Assembly (NCBI RefSeq): GCF_001612905.1
Contig: NZ_BDBI01000040.1
Coordinates: forward strand, 25,344-89,343
Reading direction: 5' to 3'
DNA: 64,000 nucleotides
Source: Nocardia ignorata NBRC 108230
Lineage (GTDB): Bacteria; Actinomycetota; Actinomycetes; Mycobacteriales; Mycobacteriaceae
Of the stretch, positions 16,967-25,576 are shown one piece after another. A program made the position numbers and the translations under genes. Below the pieces are notes generated by a model that saw only the letters and a program-made list of their open reading frames with translations, was not told the origin of the DNA and searched no databases. Within the stretch, counting starts at the first letter, position 1. The number at the start of each line of letters is the position of its first letter.

Positions 16967-17533
16967 ATGACCATCGAAGCCGTCACCCCGGCGTGGATGC
17001 ATCGACAGATCGCCGCAGCGGAATACGACTCCTGGACCGAGGAGCAGTGTGCAGGTGTCGAGATCGTCGACGGGATGGTGGTCGTGGGCCCGAGCGCGAC
17101 CAAGCGGCACAACCGGCTCGCCCGCGTTCTCGCGAACGCGCTGGACGCCGCCGCGGGCCCCGACTGGAACGCCGACACCGACTTCGACGTCCGCCTCCAG
17201 GATGTCCCCCTCACCAATCGGCGCCCCGACGTCGTCGTCTATCGCGCCGAAACCCTCGACATCTCCCCGACCCGCCCTGAACACGTGCTGTTGGTGGCGG
17301 AGATCGTCTCGCCCGGCTCGGAGACAACCGATCGGATCGTCAAGGTCGATCAGTACGCCAAAGCGGGAATCGCCTTCTACTGGCGCGTCGAACAGGCCCC
17401 GACAGGGCTCCCCCTCACCTATACCTACGTTCTCGACCCCGCCACTCGGTCCTACCGCGACGGCGACGTCCACACCGGAATCATCCGCGCCGCAGCGCCT
17501 TTCCCGGTCGAGGTCGACCTCGGTCGGCTTTGA
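16967..17533 (+). CDS. Uma2-family (DUF820) restriction-endonuclease-like protein
   Basis: A 188-residue Uma2 protein with a PD-(D/E)xK nuclease core: RRPDVVVY (Asp 88), VAEIVSPGSETTDRIVK (Glu 112, Lys 126) and the family-typical YAKAGIAFYWRV. The family is abundant in Nocardia and Streptomyces; its biological role and DNA target are unknown, and it has been associated with mobile elements. Preceded by GGGAGGAGC. It ends 16 bases from the convergent LysR gene. Confidence 0.9.
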   Translation: MTIEAVTPAWMHRQIAAAEYDSWTEEQCAGVEIVDGMVVVGPSATKRHNRLARVLANALDAAAGPDWNADTDFDVRLQDVPLTNRRPDVVVYRAETLDISPTRPEHVLLVAEIVSPGSETTDRIVKVDQYAKAGIAFYWRVEQAPTGLPLTYTYVLDPATRSYRDGDVHTGIIRAAAPFPVEVDLGRL

Positions 17534-17549
17534 GCCGAAACTACCCACC

Positions 17550-18449
17550 CTAGCTGAAGTAGTGTTCCGCACCTTGCTGGGTGACTGTCTCGAGCAGCAT
17601 CTGTACGAACGCGCGTAGTCGCGCCGATTCCGCACCCGGCATCCATACCGGGCGCCACACGTGGCCGCGGCCGTCGCTGAACGGCACATACACCGTCCCG
17701 CGACGGGGATAGTGCCGCTCGGCATGGGCTCCGGCCGGGTGGACCCCGGTGCCGAAGGCGATGGCGGTCAGTACGTCCTCGAAGGTCTGTGCCCCGTTCT
17801 GGCCCGCCGGACTGAAATGCCAAGTCTCGTCGAGGTACCGATGCCAGTACGCGCCGGCCGGGCCGCCGATGGCGATCACCTCGATGCTCGGGGCGGTGCT
17901 GTCGATGGCACTGTTGCGGGCGAGTGGATGGTTACGTGGGACGACGAGACCCGTGGGTTCGGTGAGCAGCTCCGGCCCGGCGACCAGGTCGTTTTCGCCG
18001 ACCGGGGAGTGGCTGATGACCAGGTCGAGTTCGTCGCGGCGCAGGGGGCCGAAGACATCGCCCAGGTGGACCTCGCGGGCGTGTACCTCGCATTCGGGAT
18101 GACGGTTGCGGAACTCCAGGACGGTGTCGACCAGCAGGCTTGCCGCCAACCCGCCGAGGTAGCCCACGCGCAGTGTCCCTTCTACGCTGCGTGCCGCCGC
18201 CTGCGCGCGTTCGATGGCCCGGTTCAGTTGCGCGCGGATCGGGAGCAGGTCGTCGCGCAGCATCCGGCCGACCGGCGTGAGCCGCACCTGGCGGCTGGTG
18301 CGTTCGAAAAGCTGTGCGCCGAAGTGCCGTTCGAGCTTCTTGATGGTTTGGCTGACCCGCGCCTGCGTCAGATACAGCCGTTCGGCGGCCCGTCCGAAGT
18401 GCAGTTCCTCGCATAGAGCCAGGAAGATCTCGATCTCCTGCCGTTCCAT
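17550..18449 (-). CDS. LysR-family transcriptional regulator
   Basis: A 299-residue LysR protein: winged helix-turn-helix at 1-60 (LHFGRAAERLYLTQARVSQTIKKLE), linker helix, then a periplasmic-binding-protein-like effector domain from about residue 90 (LRVGYLGGLAASLL). Divergent from the MFS transporter gene, which it most likely controls from the 153-base shared intergenic region; the effector is probably a transported compound. Confidence 0.92.
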   Translation of the reverse strand: MERQEIEIFLALCEELHFGRAAERLYLTQARVSQTIKKLERHFGAQLFERTSRQVRLTPVGRMLRDDLLPIRAQLNRAIERAQAAARSVEGTLRVGYLGGLAASLLVDTVLEFRNRHPECEVHAREVHLGDVFGPLRRDELDLVISHSPVGENDLVAGPELLTEPTGLVVPRNHPLARNSAIDSTAPSIEVIAIGGPAGAYWHRYLDETWHFSPAGQNGAQTFEDVLTAIAFGTGVHPAGAHAERHYPRRGTVYVPFSDGRGHVWRPVWMPGAESARLRAFVQMLLETVTQQGAEHYFS

Positions 18450-18602
18450 AACTCCCGCTAATCGACCATGTCGGCGACGGCCGTTGATGCACGTGAACGC
18501 GACCGGCAGTCTGAAATCACTCCATTCGAAACCGTACGTCCGGGTACCGACACGAATGGCCTTAACGGAACAATTTTCCCACTAAGGGAGTTGCACACTC
18601 AC

Positions 18603-19793
18603 ATGACCACGACACTGACCGCCCCGCCCCGCGCGGGGACCGACCGGCCGACCCTCGCCCTCGGCGCGCTTGCGCTTGGCGCCTTCGGAATCGGCCTCAC
18701 CGAATTCGTCATCGTCGGACTGCTCGGCGTGATCGGCGACGACCTGTCCATCTCCGTCCCGACCGCGGGCCTGCTGGTGTCCGGCTATGCCGCGGGCGTC
18801 GCCGTCGGCGCCCCGCTGATGACCGCGCTGGGCTCGCGAGTCCCACGCAAAACCATGCTCGCGACACTCATGGGCCTCTTCATCGCGGGCAATCTCCTCT
18901 CGGCACTGGCACCCACCTATGGACTGCTGCTCACCGGTCGGATCGTCGCCGCGCTCACCCACGGCGCGTTCTTCGGCATCGGTTCCGTGGTGGCCGCGAG
19001 CCTGGTGGCACCCGACCGCCGGGCGGCCGCCATCGCCACCATGTTCACCGGGCTCACCCTCGCCAATGTCGCCGGTGTGCCGCTGGGCACGGCGCTCGGC
19101 CAGGCATTCGGCTGGCGGTCGACGTTCTGGGCTGTGACCGCCGTCGGAGTGGCCGCGCTGCTCGCCGTCCTCATGCTGGTCCCGCACCAGCCACGCGGCG
19201 AATCCATCTCGCTGACAGAGCAATTGGCTGTGTTCGCTCGCCCGCAGGTGTGGCTGGCGCTGTCGATCACCGCGCTCGGATTCGGTGCCGTCTTCGCGGC
19301 GTTCACCTTCTTCGAACCGATCCTGACCGAGGTGACCGGCCTGCCCGACGGTGCCGTCCCGTGGCTGCTCGTCGTTTTCGGCGTCGGCTTGTTCGCGGGC
19401 AATATCGTCGGCGGCCGGCTGGCCGACCGCGCCCTGCTGCCTACGCTGATCGGCGCGCTCGCCGCACTGACCGTGGTGCTGATGATCTTCGCGGTAGTCG
19501 CCGGGCACCCGATCGGCGCGGCCGTCAGCATCCTCGCGCTCGGCGCGACCGGTTTCGCCATCGTCCCCGCCGTCCAGATGCGCGTACTCGACACCGCGGG
19601 CGGCGAATCGGCGCTCGGCTCGGCCGCCAACATCTCCGCCTTCAATATCGGCATCGCCGTGGCCTCCTGGCTCGGCGCCACCGCCATCGACTCCGGGTTC
19701 GGCCTCACCGCGCCCGCCTGGATCGGCGCGGCTCTGGCCGCCGCCGCCCTGCTCACCACCCTGTTCGCCCGCGCGCTCGAGCGCCGCGGCTAG
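18603..19793 (+). CDS. MFS transporter (DHA1, AraJ/chloramphenicol-resistance-like)
   Basis: A 396-residue major facilitator with 12 predicted helices. GIGLTEFVIVGLLGVIGDDLSIS in helix 1 and the loop GSRVPRKTMLA (motif A) fit the AraJ/Cmr-like DHA1 group that exports sugars or drugs. I chose ATG 18603 (MTTTLTAPPRAG) behind AAGGGAG; the longer frame begins inside the LysR promoter. Likely regulated by the divergent LysR protein. Confidence 0.9.
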   Translation: MTTTLTAPPRAGTDRPTLALGALALGAFGIGLTEFVIVGLLGVIGDDLSISVPTAGLLVSGYAAGVAVGAPLMTALGSRVPRKTMLATLMGLFIAGNLLSALAPTYGLLLTGRIVAALTHGAFFGIGSVVAASLVAPDRRAAAIATMFTGLTLANVAGVPLGTALGQAFGWRSTFWAVTAVGVAALLAVLMLVPHQPRGESISLTEQLAVFARPQVWLALSITALGFGAVFAAFTFFEPILTEVTGLPDGAVPWLLVVFGVGLFAGNIVGGRLADRALLPTLIGALAALTVVLMIFAVVAGHPIGAAVSILALGATGFAIVPAVQMRVLDTAGGESALGSAANISAFNIGIAVASWLGATAIDSGFGLTAPAWIGAALAAAALLTTLFARALERRG

Positions 19794-19819
19794 ACCGACT
19801 ACCGAGAATCGACGAACCC

Positions 19820-21061
19820 ATGCACGTCTGGAAGAAGATGATGACCGCCGCCATCGCGATCACCGCCACCCTCACCGCGGCCTGCACCAGCACCCAGGCC
19901 GCCCCCGCCGACACCGCGAGCACCGCCTGGTCGGTGCCGATGCAGCAGCCGAGCACCGGTTTCGAGCCGAACTGGTCGCTCGACGGTTTCGCCCAGCACA
20001 CACTCCGGCAGGTCGTCCGGGTCACCACCGGCGGTGATTCCGCCCGGATCACCCTCTCCAACCGCTTCGGCCGCACCGATCTGCGCATCGCCTCGGCCAC
20101 GATCGCCCGCACCGATTCCGGGGCTCGCGTCCATCAGGACACGCTGCGCCCCCTTCGCTTCGCCGGCAGCGAAACCACCACCGTCGCTCCGGGCGCCGAA
20201 CTGACCAGCGAACCCGCCGAATTGCACCTGGCACCACTCGAATTCGCGACGGTCACCCTGTATCTCGCCGAACCCACCGGGCCGGCCACCTTCCACGCCC
20301 AGGGTTACGCGACGTCCTACCGCGCGCCCGGCAACCACGCCACCGACGCCGCCGCGACCGCTTTCACCGAGACAACGCACTCCTGGTACTACCTGTCGAG
20401 CGTGCAGATGAGCGGCGGCGCCCCGGCAGGCGCGGTCATCGCGTTCGGCGACTCGATCACCGACGGTTTCGGCTCCGACAACGACGGCAACAACCGCTAC
20501 CCCGACGCCTTGGCCGACCGTCTCGCCGCCGCCGGCACCCCCCGCCCCGTCCTCAACGCGGGCATCGGCGGCAACACCATCATCAGCGATTCGCCCTGGT
20601 ACGGCGAGAGCGCCTTGCGCCGCTTCGATCGTGACGTCCTCGCCCACGACGGTGCCAGCACTGTCGTCATGCTCGGCGGACTGAACGATATCGGCTTCTC
20701 GGAGGTCGACCTGCCGACCTACAAGCCCAACCCGGTCGTCACTGTCGAACAGCTGATCGCGGGCTACCGCGACATGATCGCCCGCGCCCACCGAGCCGGG
20801 CTGCGCGTCATCGGCGGAACACTCCTGCCGATGAAGGGCGCCGAGTACTACACCCCCACGTCCGCCGCGAAACTGCGTGCGCTGAACGAATGGATCCGCA
20901 CCAGCGGCGAATTCGATGCCGTCGCCGACTTCAACACCGCCGTCGCCGACCCGGCCGACCCGGAACGCCTCGACCCCGCCTTCGACTCCGGCGACCACAA
21001 ACACCCGAACGCCGCGGGCTACCGAGCGATGGCCGCCGCAATCGACCTGAACACCCTCTAG
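19820..21061 (+). CDS. SGNH/GDSL hydrolase lipoprotein
   Basis: A 413-residue exported esterase/lipase-like protein. Signal with lipobox LTAAC (cysteine 22), an N-terminal beta-rich domain, then an SGNH hydrolase domain: FGDSITDGFG with nucleophile Ser 212, the Gly block in LNAGIGGN, GGLNDIGF, and the C-terminal DHKHPNAAGY with Asp 392 and His 395. Such proteins act on acyl or acetyl esters of carbohydrates or lipids. It starts 26 bases after the MFS gene and is probably co-transcribed with it. A UUCG-loop terminator follows. Confidence 0.9.
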   Translation: MHVWKKMMTAAIAITATLTAACTSTQAAPADTASTAWSVPMQQPSTGFEPNWSLDGFAQHTLRQVVRVTTGGDSARITLSNRFGRTDLRIASATIARTDSGARVHQDTLRPLRFAGSETTTVAPGAELTSEPAELHLAPLEFATVTLYLAEPTGPATFHAQGYATSYRAPGNHATDAAATAFTETTHSWYYLSSVQMSGGAPAGAVIAFGDSITDGFGSDNDGNNRYPDALADRLAAAGTPRPVLNAGIGGNTIISDSPWYGESALRRFDRDVLAHDGASTVVMLGGLNDIGFSEVDLPTYKPNPVVTVEQLIAGYRDMIARAHRAGLRVIGGTLLPMKGAEYYTPTSAAKLRALNEWIRTSGEFDAVADFNTAVADPADPERLDPAFDSGDHKHPNAAGYRAMAAAIDLNTL

Positions 21062-21076
21062 GTTCGTCTCTCCCGC

Positions 21077-21106
21077 ACGGCCCGGAGCTTTCGAGCTCCG
21101 GGCCGT
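21077..21106 (+). terminator. Intrinsic terminator after the GDSL gene
   Basis: ACGGCCCGGAGCT and AGCTCCGGGCCGT form a 13-bp stem closed by a TTCG tetraloop and followed by TTTCGTTGTTT. Confidence 0.92.
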
Positions 21107-21179
21107 TTCGTTGTTTCCGGGTGATCTTTGCGGCGTACTCTTGGTTTTACCGTCGTCGGGGTGAGGCTCGGGGGTTGGG

Positions 21180-21893
21180 ATGGCTGAAAGTTCTGCGCTC
21201 AGTGTGTATTTGCGCGAGCGGCGGTTGGCGGCGGGGTTGGCGCGGGCGGAGCTCGCGGCGCGGGCGCAGATGGCGCCGCTGCTGGTCACGCAGATCGAGA
21301 CCGGGGCGCTGGTACCCAATACCGCGATGCTGCAACGGCTTTTCGACAGTCTCGATGTGCCGCCTTGGTACCGAAAGCACATTCTCGTGCTGGGTCTGCC
21401 GTCGGTCGATACCGGCACCGCGCCGACGGCACCTTCGACCGAGGATCTCGCCGATCTCGGCAGTCTCACCCATCCGGCCTGCTACCAGCGCTTCCCCACC
21501 ATGGACCTGCTCGCCGCGAACGCCGAGTACCAGCGCATCTTCCCCGGCACCGGCGCCGGGGTGAACCTGCTCGAATGGATGTTCCTGAACCCGGCCGCCA
21601 AGAAGGCCCTACTCGACTGGACCACCGAAGCGCAGGTGCTCGTGCACGCCTTCCGCATGCTGTCGCCGCTGGCTCCCGCCCAGCGCGTCACCGCGATCAC
21701 GACCGCCTGTGCCGTCTCACCTGATTGGGATGCGGTGTGGGCCAGCGAGATCCGGCCGCAAGATGTCGCCCGGCGGCATGTGCGGGTGCGCGACCGCACC
21801 ACCGGTGTCGAACGCCGCTACCTGCTGCGCATCTACGACCCGGCCTTCCCCACCCGCCCGTGGTGGCTGTACCGGATGATCCCGTCGCGGTAA
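21180..21893 (+). CDS. XRE regulator with MmyB-like ligand-binding domain
   Basis: A 237-residue regulator. XRE helix-turn-helix at about 8-62 (LRERRLAAGLARAELAARA), then an MmyB-type PAS-like domain (LLAANAEYQRIFPG ... GVNLLEWMFLNPAAKK). Members of this family in actinobacteria regulate adjacent redox or secondary-metabolic genes and may bind fatty acids. No obvious target gene adjoins it; it is followed by a hairpin and the convergent small-peptide gene. Confidence 0.88.
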   Translation: MAESSALSVYLRERRLAAGLARAELAARAQMAPLLVTQIETGALVPNTAMLQRLFDSLDVPPWYRKHILVLGLPSVDTGTAPTAPSTEDLADLGSLTHPACYQRFPTMDLLAANAEYQRIFPGTGAGVNLLEWMFLNPAAKKALLDWTTEAQVLVHAFRMLSPLAPAQRVTAITTACAVSPDWDAVWASEIRPQDVARRHVRVRDRTTGVERRYLLRIYDPAFPTRPWWLYRMIPSR

Positions 21894-21903
21894 ATACACA
21901 AAA

Positions 21904-21932
21904 CGGCGCCCGCCGAAATCCGACGGGCGCCG
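21904..21932. terminator. Convergent hairpin terminator
   Basis: CGGCGCCCG (21904-21912) pairs with CGGGCGCCG (21924-21932). It sits between the ends of the MmyB-like gene and the 21-codon peptide gene. Confidence 0.75.
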
Positions 21933-21951
21933 CGTTGCACTGCCTCGATGC

Positions 21952-22017
21952 TCAGCCGGCCGACCCGGAGGCGAAGGCGGCGAGCAAGGGCAGGATCTGG
22001 ACCAGGGTGTCGAACAT
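21952..22017 (-). CDS. 21-residue hydrophobic peptide with C-terminal SGSAG
   Basis: An ORF of 21 codons: MFDTLVQILPLLAAF then ASGSAG. It has a textbook ribosome-binding site, AAGGAG five bases before the ATG. It has its own flanking signals: a hairpin upstream (22104-22129), an inverted repeat at 22056-22080 and a hairpin downstream (21904-21932). The sequence pattern, a short hydrophobic helix ending in SGS, resembles the repeats of the adjacent secreted protein (22153-22491). No signal peptide as such. Function unknown; very small envelope peptides such as corynebacterial PorA/PorH are a conceivable analogue. Confidence 0.6.
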   Translation of the reverse strand: MFDTLVQILPLLAAFASGSAG

Positions 22018-22055
22018 GCTTCTCCTTCTAGACGAATAGTCACTTCTTATCAGCG

Positions 22056-22080
22056 CCGAATTACGCAGCACATAATTCGG
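22056..22080. promoter_or_regulatory. Perfect inverted repeat upstream of the 21-residue peptide gene
   Basis: CCGAATTA (22056-22063), nine-base spacer, TAATTCGG (22073-22080). AT-rich and palindromic, placed about 40 bases before the peptide start; a candidate operator. Confidence 0.5.
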
Positions 22081-22103
22081 ATGAACGTGAGAAGAACTCA
22101 TCT

Positions 22104-22129
22104 GCACCGACGGCCGGTCCCGTCGGTGC
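22104..22129 (-). terminator. Terminator of the repeat-bearing secreted protein gene
   Basis: GCACCGACGG and CCGTCGGTGC form a perfect 10-bp stem with a 6-base loop, 24 bases beyond the stop codon at 22153. Confidence 0.8.
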
Positions 22130-22152
22130 GTTCGCACCCGGTCCAGGGGCTG

Positions 22153-22491
22153 TTACTCGGCAGGCGTCTCGGCGGTGCCGCTGCTCAGCAGCGCGAGCAG
22201 CGCGGCCAGATCCAGACCTTCGGCAGAACCGGTGGCGGGCTCCTCCGCCACGGTCTCGGCCTCGCCCGAGCCGCTGCTCAGCAGGGCGAGCAGGGCCGCC
22301 AGGTCAAGGCCCTCGAGCGAGCCCGCCGGCTCCTCCGCGACCGGCTCGGTCTCCGCGGTGCCCGAGGTGAGCCCGCTCAGCAGTTCCGACGACCCGGTGG
22401 CCGGTTCCTCGGCGGCCGCGACCCCCATGCCCATCATCGACATGCCAGCCGCCGCGACCATCGCCACACCGAATGCACGAATCTTTGCCAT
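22153..22491 (-). CDS. Secreted protein with repeated GS-framed hydrophobic helices
   Basis: A 112-residue exported protein: signal peptide of about 27 residues (MAKIRAFG, hydrophobic core, GVAAA). The mature part consists almost entirely of repeats: a short one at 32-45 (TGSSELLSGLTSGT) and two near-identical ones at 57-76 and 89-107 with core EGLDLAALLALLSSG, joined by acidic linkers VAEEPA. It is a paralogue of the 28693-29124 protein. I chose ATG 22491, preceded by GAGGGG. Function unknown; the Leu/Ala helices flanked by Ser/Gly suggest envelope association. Confidence 0.7.
   Translation of the reverse strand: MAKIRAFGVAMVAAAGMSMMGMGVAAAEEPATGSSELLSGLTSGTAETEPVAEEPAGSLEGLDLAALLALLSSGSGEAETVAEEPATGSAEGLDLAALLALLSSGTAETPAE
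22177..22355 (-). repeat. Imperfect tandem repeat, 93-base period
   Basis: Two copies beginning at 22177 and 22270 encode the 31-residue unit of the secreted repeat protein (helix plus acidic linker). Synonymous differences show the copies have been diverging under protein-level constraint. Confidence 0.75.
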
Positions 22492-22763
22492 TGTGAACCC
22501 CTCATCTTTCAGATTTGCGGCGAATTTCCGCCGCACATGATGTCTAACACCGCGTCAGGCTCGCGCGGCAGACGTCTGAAAGGGGGGCAAGACGGCTGCC
22601 GAGTGTTTGCTCAGGCGCCCGAACCGCTGGTCAGCAGGCGTATCAGACCCGTCATCGCCCACAGCATTGTCGTAACCGGCCACGTCGGCCATTCTTCCGC
22701 GATACCGAACACCCGAAACCCCTTGTTACTCAGCAATTCACCGTAAAGTCGACAGCTTAGTGA

Positions 22764-23741
22764 TCACCCGATGCGGAACCGATTCCGGTACTCCGCAGGC
22801 GTGGTGTCGAGCCGTCGGCGAAAGGCGCGCGCCAGCGTGTCGACGGTATTGAACCCACAGGTGGCCGCGATGCGCTGCAGTGTTTCGTCGCTCGTCTCGA
22901 GCCGTTGCCGCGCGACCTCCACTCGCGCCGCCTCGATATAGGCGGCAGGCGTCATCCCGAGCTCGGTGCGGAAAATCCGCGTGAGCTGGCGTTCACTCAC
23001 ATGTGCTTGTTCGGCCAGCTCGGTCACCGTGAGTGGTCGGGCGATATTGCCCGCGATGTAGTGCCGCAGCTCGTCGATGCGACGGGTGGTGGAGACCGGC
23101 TCGAGCGAAACACTGAACTGGCTCTGCCCGCTCGGCCGCTTCAGGAACATCACCAGCTGACGGGCGACGCGCAGCGCGAGTTCCTCACCGAAGTCGTCGG
23201 CGACCAGGGCCAGCGTGAGATCGAGACAGGCGGTGAGCCCCGCACCGGTCCACACATTGTCGTCGCGGATATAGATCGGATCGGCATCGACCCGCACCGC
23301 CGGATGCTCGGCGGCGAGTTGGTGCGCGGTCGACCAGTGCGTGGTGGCGCGCTTGCCGTCGAGCAACCCCGCCGCCGCGAGCACATGCGCCCCGACACAC
23401 ACCGAAGCCACCCGGCGTGCACCGGTCGCCATCATCGAAACAGCCTCTACCACAACGGGTTCCACGACCGCGCGAACTTGTCGCCGTTCATCGGTCTCGA
23501 CCGCGCCCGGCACGACGATCGTGTCGATCCGGCGCCCGGCCAACCCGTCGAACGTCACGTCGGGCAGCACCCGGACACCCGCCGAGGTCGTGACGGGATC
23601 CATCGTCTCGGCGGCCAGCACCACTTCGTAGCCGGTCGGCTCGTCCATCTCCCGCTGCAGCAGCGAGAACACCTCGGGCGGCCCCGTCACGTCGAGCAGG
23701 TCGACCCCCTCGAACAGCACCACCACAATGAGCCGTCCCAC
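22764..23741 (-). CDS. GlxA-family regulator (DJ-1/PfpI domain plus AraC helix-turn-helix)
   Basis: A 325-residue protein with an N-terminal DJ-1/PfpI-like domain (IVVVLFEGVDLLDVTGPPEVF; the Cys region is VASVCVGAHVLAAAG) and a C-terminal AraC/XylS pair of helix-turn-helix motifs (LTVTELAEQAHVSERQLTRIF, then LQRIAATCGFNTVDTLARAF). It is divergent from the isochorismatase-like hydrolase gene by 79 bases and almost certainly controls it. Confidence 0.93.
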   Translation of the reverse strand: MGRLIVVVLFEGVDLLDVTGPPEVFSLLQREMDEPTGYEVVLAAETMDPVTTSAGVRVLPDVTFDGLAGRRIDTIVVPGAVETDERRQVRAVVEPVVVEAVSMMATGARRVASVCVGAHVLAAAGLLDGKRATTHWSTAHQLAAEHPAVRVDADPIYIRDDNVWTGAGLTACLDLTLALVADDFGEELALRVARQLVMFLKRPSGQSQFSVSLEPVSTTRRIDELRHYIAGNIARPLTVTELAEQAHVSERQLTRIFRTELGMTPAAYIEAARVEVARQRLETSDETLQRIAATCGFNTVDTLARAFRRRLDTTPAEYRNRFRIG

Positions 23742-23820
23742 TATCCACCTCCTGCCGATGTCCGAATCTGCAGGTTACATGACATTGCAGACATCGCTGC
23801 CCGGCCATAGCGTGGAGCCC

Positions 23821-24405
23821 ATGACCTCCACAACCCTGCGCCAGCTCAGCGGCCTCGACGAAACCCCCGCCGCCCTCGCCACCTCGACCCTGATCCTGGT
23901 CGACTACCAGAACACCTACACCCGCGGTGTCATGGAACTGACCGGCTGGGAGCAGGCCATCGACGCCGCCGCCGACCTGCTCGAGCAGGCCCGGCAAGCA
24001 GGCACCACCGTCATCCACGTGATGCACAACAGCGGCGAGGGCAGTCCCTACGACATCACCACCGACATCGGCCGGATCCATCCGAAGCTCACCCCCACCG
24101 CCGACGAAGCCGTCGTGGTGAAGTCCTTCCCCAACTCCTTCGTCGACACCGAACTCGGCGACCTGGTCGACGCCGCAGGCAACGAATCCGTCGTCATCGC
24201 CGGCTTCATGACCCACATGTGCGTCACCTTCACCACCGAAGGCGCCTTCCTCCGCGGCAACAAGCCCACCGTCGTAGCCAACGCCTGCGCCACCCGCCCC
24301 CTCGCCGAAGTCACCGCTTCCCAACTCCACGCCAGCGCTCTCGCCACCATCGGCGACATCTACGGAGTGGTTGTCCCGACCCCGTCCGACCTCACCGTCG
24401 GATAA
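23821..24405 (+). CDS. Isochorismatase-family cysteine hydrolase
   Basis: A 194-residue isochorismatase-like hydrolase with the catalytic triad in place: Asp 28 (LILVDYQN), Lys 101 (VVVKSFPNSF) and Cys 134 (AGFMTHMCV). Such enzymes cleave amides or nicotinamide-like compounds; true isochorismatase activity is not implied. ATG 23821 follows GGAG. Pairs with the divergent GlxA regulator, an arrangement seen repeatedly in actinobacteria and proteobacteria. Confidence 0.92.
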   Translation: MTSTTLRQLSGLDETPAALATSTLILVDYQNTYTRGVMELTGWEQAIDAAADLLEQARQAGTTVIHVMHNSGEGSPYDITTDIGRIHPKLTPTADEAVVVKSFPNSFVDTELGDLVDAAGNESVVIAGFMTHMCVTFTTEGAFLRGNKPTVVANACATRPLAEVTASQLHASALATIGDIYGVVVPTPSDLTVG

Positions 24406-24429
24406 CCCGTCAGATCGCACGACGCGAGG

Positions 24430-25014
24430 TCATGCACTGACCGGATAGCGTGCCTGGAATGCGAGTCTCCGGTCGGCATCGGCGGCGATCCGGTCGAGTT
24501 CGTCATCGAGTGCCATGAATACCTGCCAAGATTCCCGGCCATCAGCGACGACCAGGTGCCGCACCACCAACTCCTCGAGTTCAGGAACGCGCTTCGCCTT
24601 CCACACCTTGTCCGCCAAGCTGACGAGCAGGTCCTCCATCCGCACCTCGGGCGCGGTCCACGAGCCGTGGGTCCACGCGAAGCGCGCCGATTCCTCGGCA
24701 AAGCCTTGCGCCACAAGGAGTTCGTATCCGGCCTGCTCGTGGGCCGAGCCCGGCCCGGACAACTCGTCTGGATGAAGAATCTTGCCGATGTCATGTGTTG
24801 CCGCGCCGAACAGCACAGCTTCCCTGTCGAATCGCAGATCTTCGTGATGCCTGTCGACCCAGTCGGCGAGCTCCCACGCCACATCGTGAACCGCGCGCAG
24901 ATGAGCGGCCAGACGAGGTGGAGCTATGAGGTTTCGGAGGAGAACCTCGGCTGGCTGGGGCAGCGGTCTGAGCCCAAGGTCAGTCAAAGCATGTTGTAGC
25001 AGAATGTGGTTCAC
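24430..25014 (-). CDS. HD-domain phosphohydrolase
   Basis: A 194-residue HD-domain protein: LAAHLRAVHD (first metal His), ATHDIGKIL with the His 74-Asp 75 pair, AHEQAGYEL and a late Asp in VSLADKVWK. A metal-dependent phosphohydrolase is expected, substrate unknown. Similar proteins in Streptomyces and Nocardia are annotated only as HD domain. It lies at the edge of the AT-richer island. Confidence 0.88.
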   Translation of the reverse strand: MNHILLQHALTDLGLRPLPQPAEVLLRNLIAPPRLAAHLRAVHDVAWELADWVDRHHEDLRFDREAVLFGAATHDIGKILHPDELSGPGSAHEQAGYELLVAQGFAEESARFAWTHGSWTAPEVRMEDLLVSLADKVWKAKRVPELEELVVRHLVVADGRESWQVFMALDDELDRIAADADRRLAFQARYPVSA

Positions 25015-25121
25015 TCCGATCCGCCTCGGTCGTCGCCCCGAGTCCGTCCGATCTCCGAATCAGGCCGAGACTCAGCTGTGCCGTCGTCGATTTCGAGATC
25101 GGGTCGACCTGACCTGGAATA

Positions 25122-25475
25122 TCAATCTGGAATATCATCATCATCCGAAATATAGATGGGCTCGGCACGATCACCGAACACGTATTCGAAAAAGGCGCGG
25201 AGATACTCGTCCAAGTCCTCTTGTCGCCGAAACCACGTGTGCGTCCGATTGAACCACTCGCCACGAGAAGTGCCACGCGAAATAACAAATTCCAGCGCTT
25301 CACGAACCATTCGGCTGTACTCTGAATTCTTGGCAATAGCGAGGCACAGTTCCGGACCGTAGCGCCACATCTCACCAACGTATTCCACGGAGTGGATGGT
25401 GAATATCGGCCAATACACTCGCCTGATATGAGGTATGGCAGAATACCATTCGCTGTCGTACGATCCGTCAGTCAT
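25122..25475 (-). CDS. Hypothetical protein, immunity-like
   Basis: A 117-residue acidic protein rich in aromatic residues (YSAIPHIRRVYWPIF, GEWFNRTHTWF) ending in an Asp-rich tail (SDDDDIPD). No family recognised. Size, acidity and setting among other small unknown genes of lower GC content resemble immunity proteins of polymorphic toxins, but no toxin gene adjoins it. Confidence 0.55.
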   Translation of the reverse strand: MTDGSYDSEWYSAIPHIRRVYWPIFTIHSVEYVGEMWRYGPELCLAIAKNSEYSRMVREALEFVISRGTSRGEWFNRTHTWFRRQEDLDEYLRAFFEYVFGDRAEPIYISDDDDIPD

Positions 25476-25576
25476 CCGGTAGACCGATCGGGATAACTAT
25501 CACGAGATTGCCAGAACAGTTGGCGCTCACATTTCAGCCATCGCTGCGAATTCAATACTGCTCCGAACAACCGCTG

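Noticed and set aside
22177..22355. Tandem repeats considered as a CRISPR array
   Set aside because: Units are contiguous, diverged coding repeats without spacers of uniform length.
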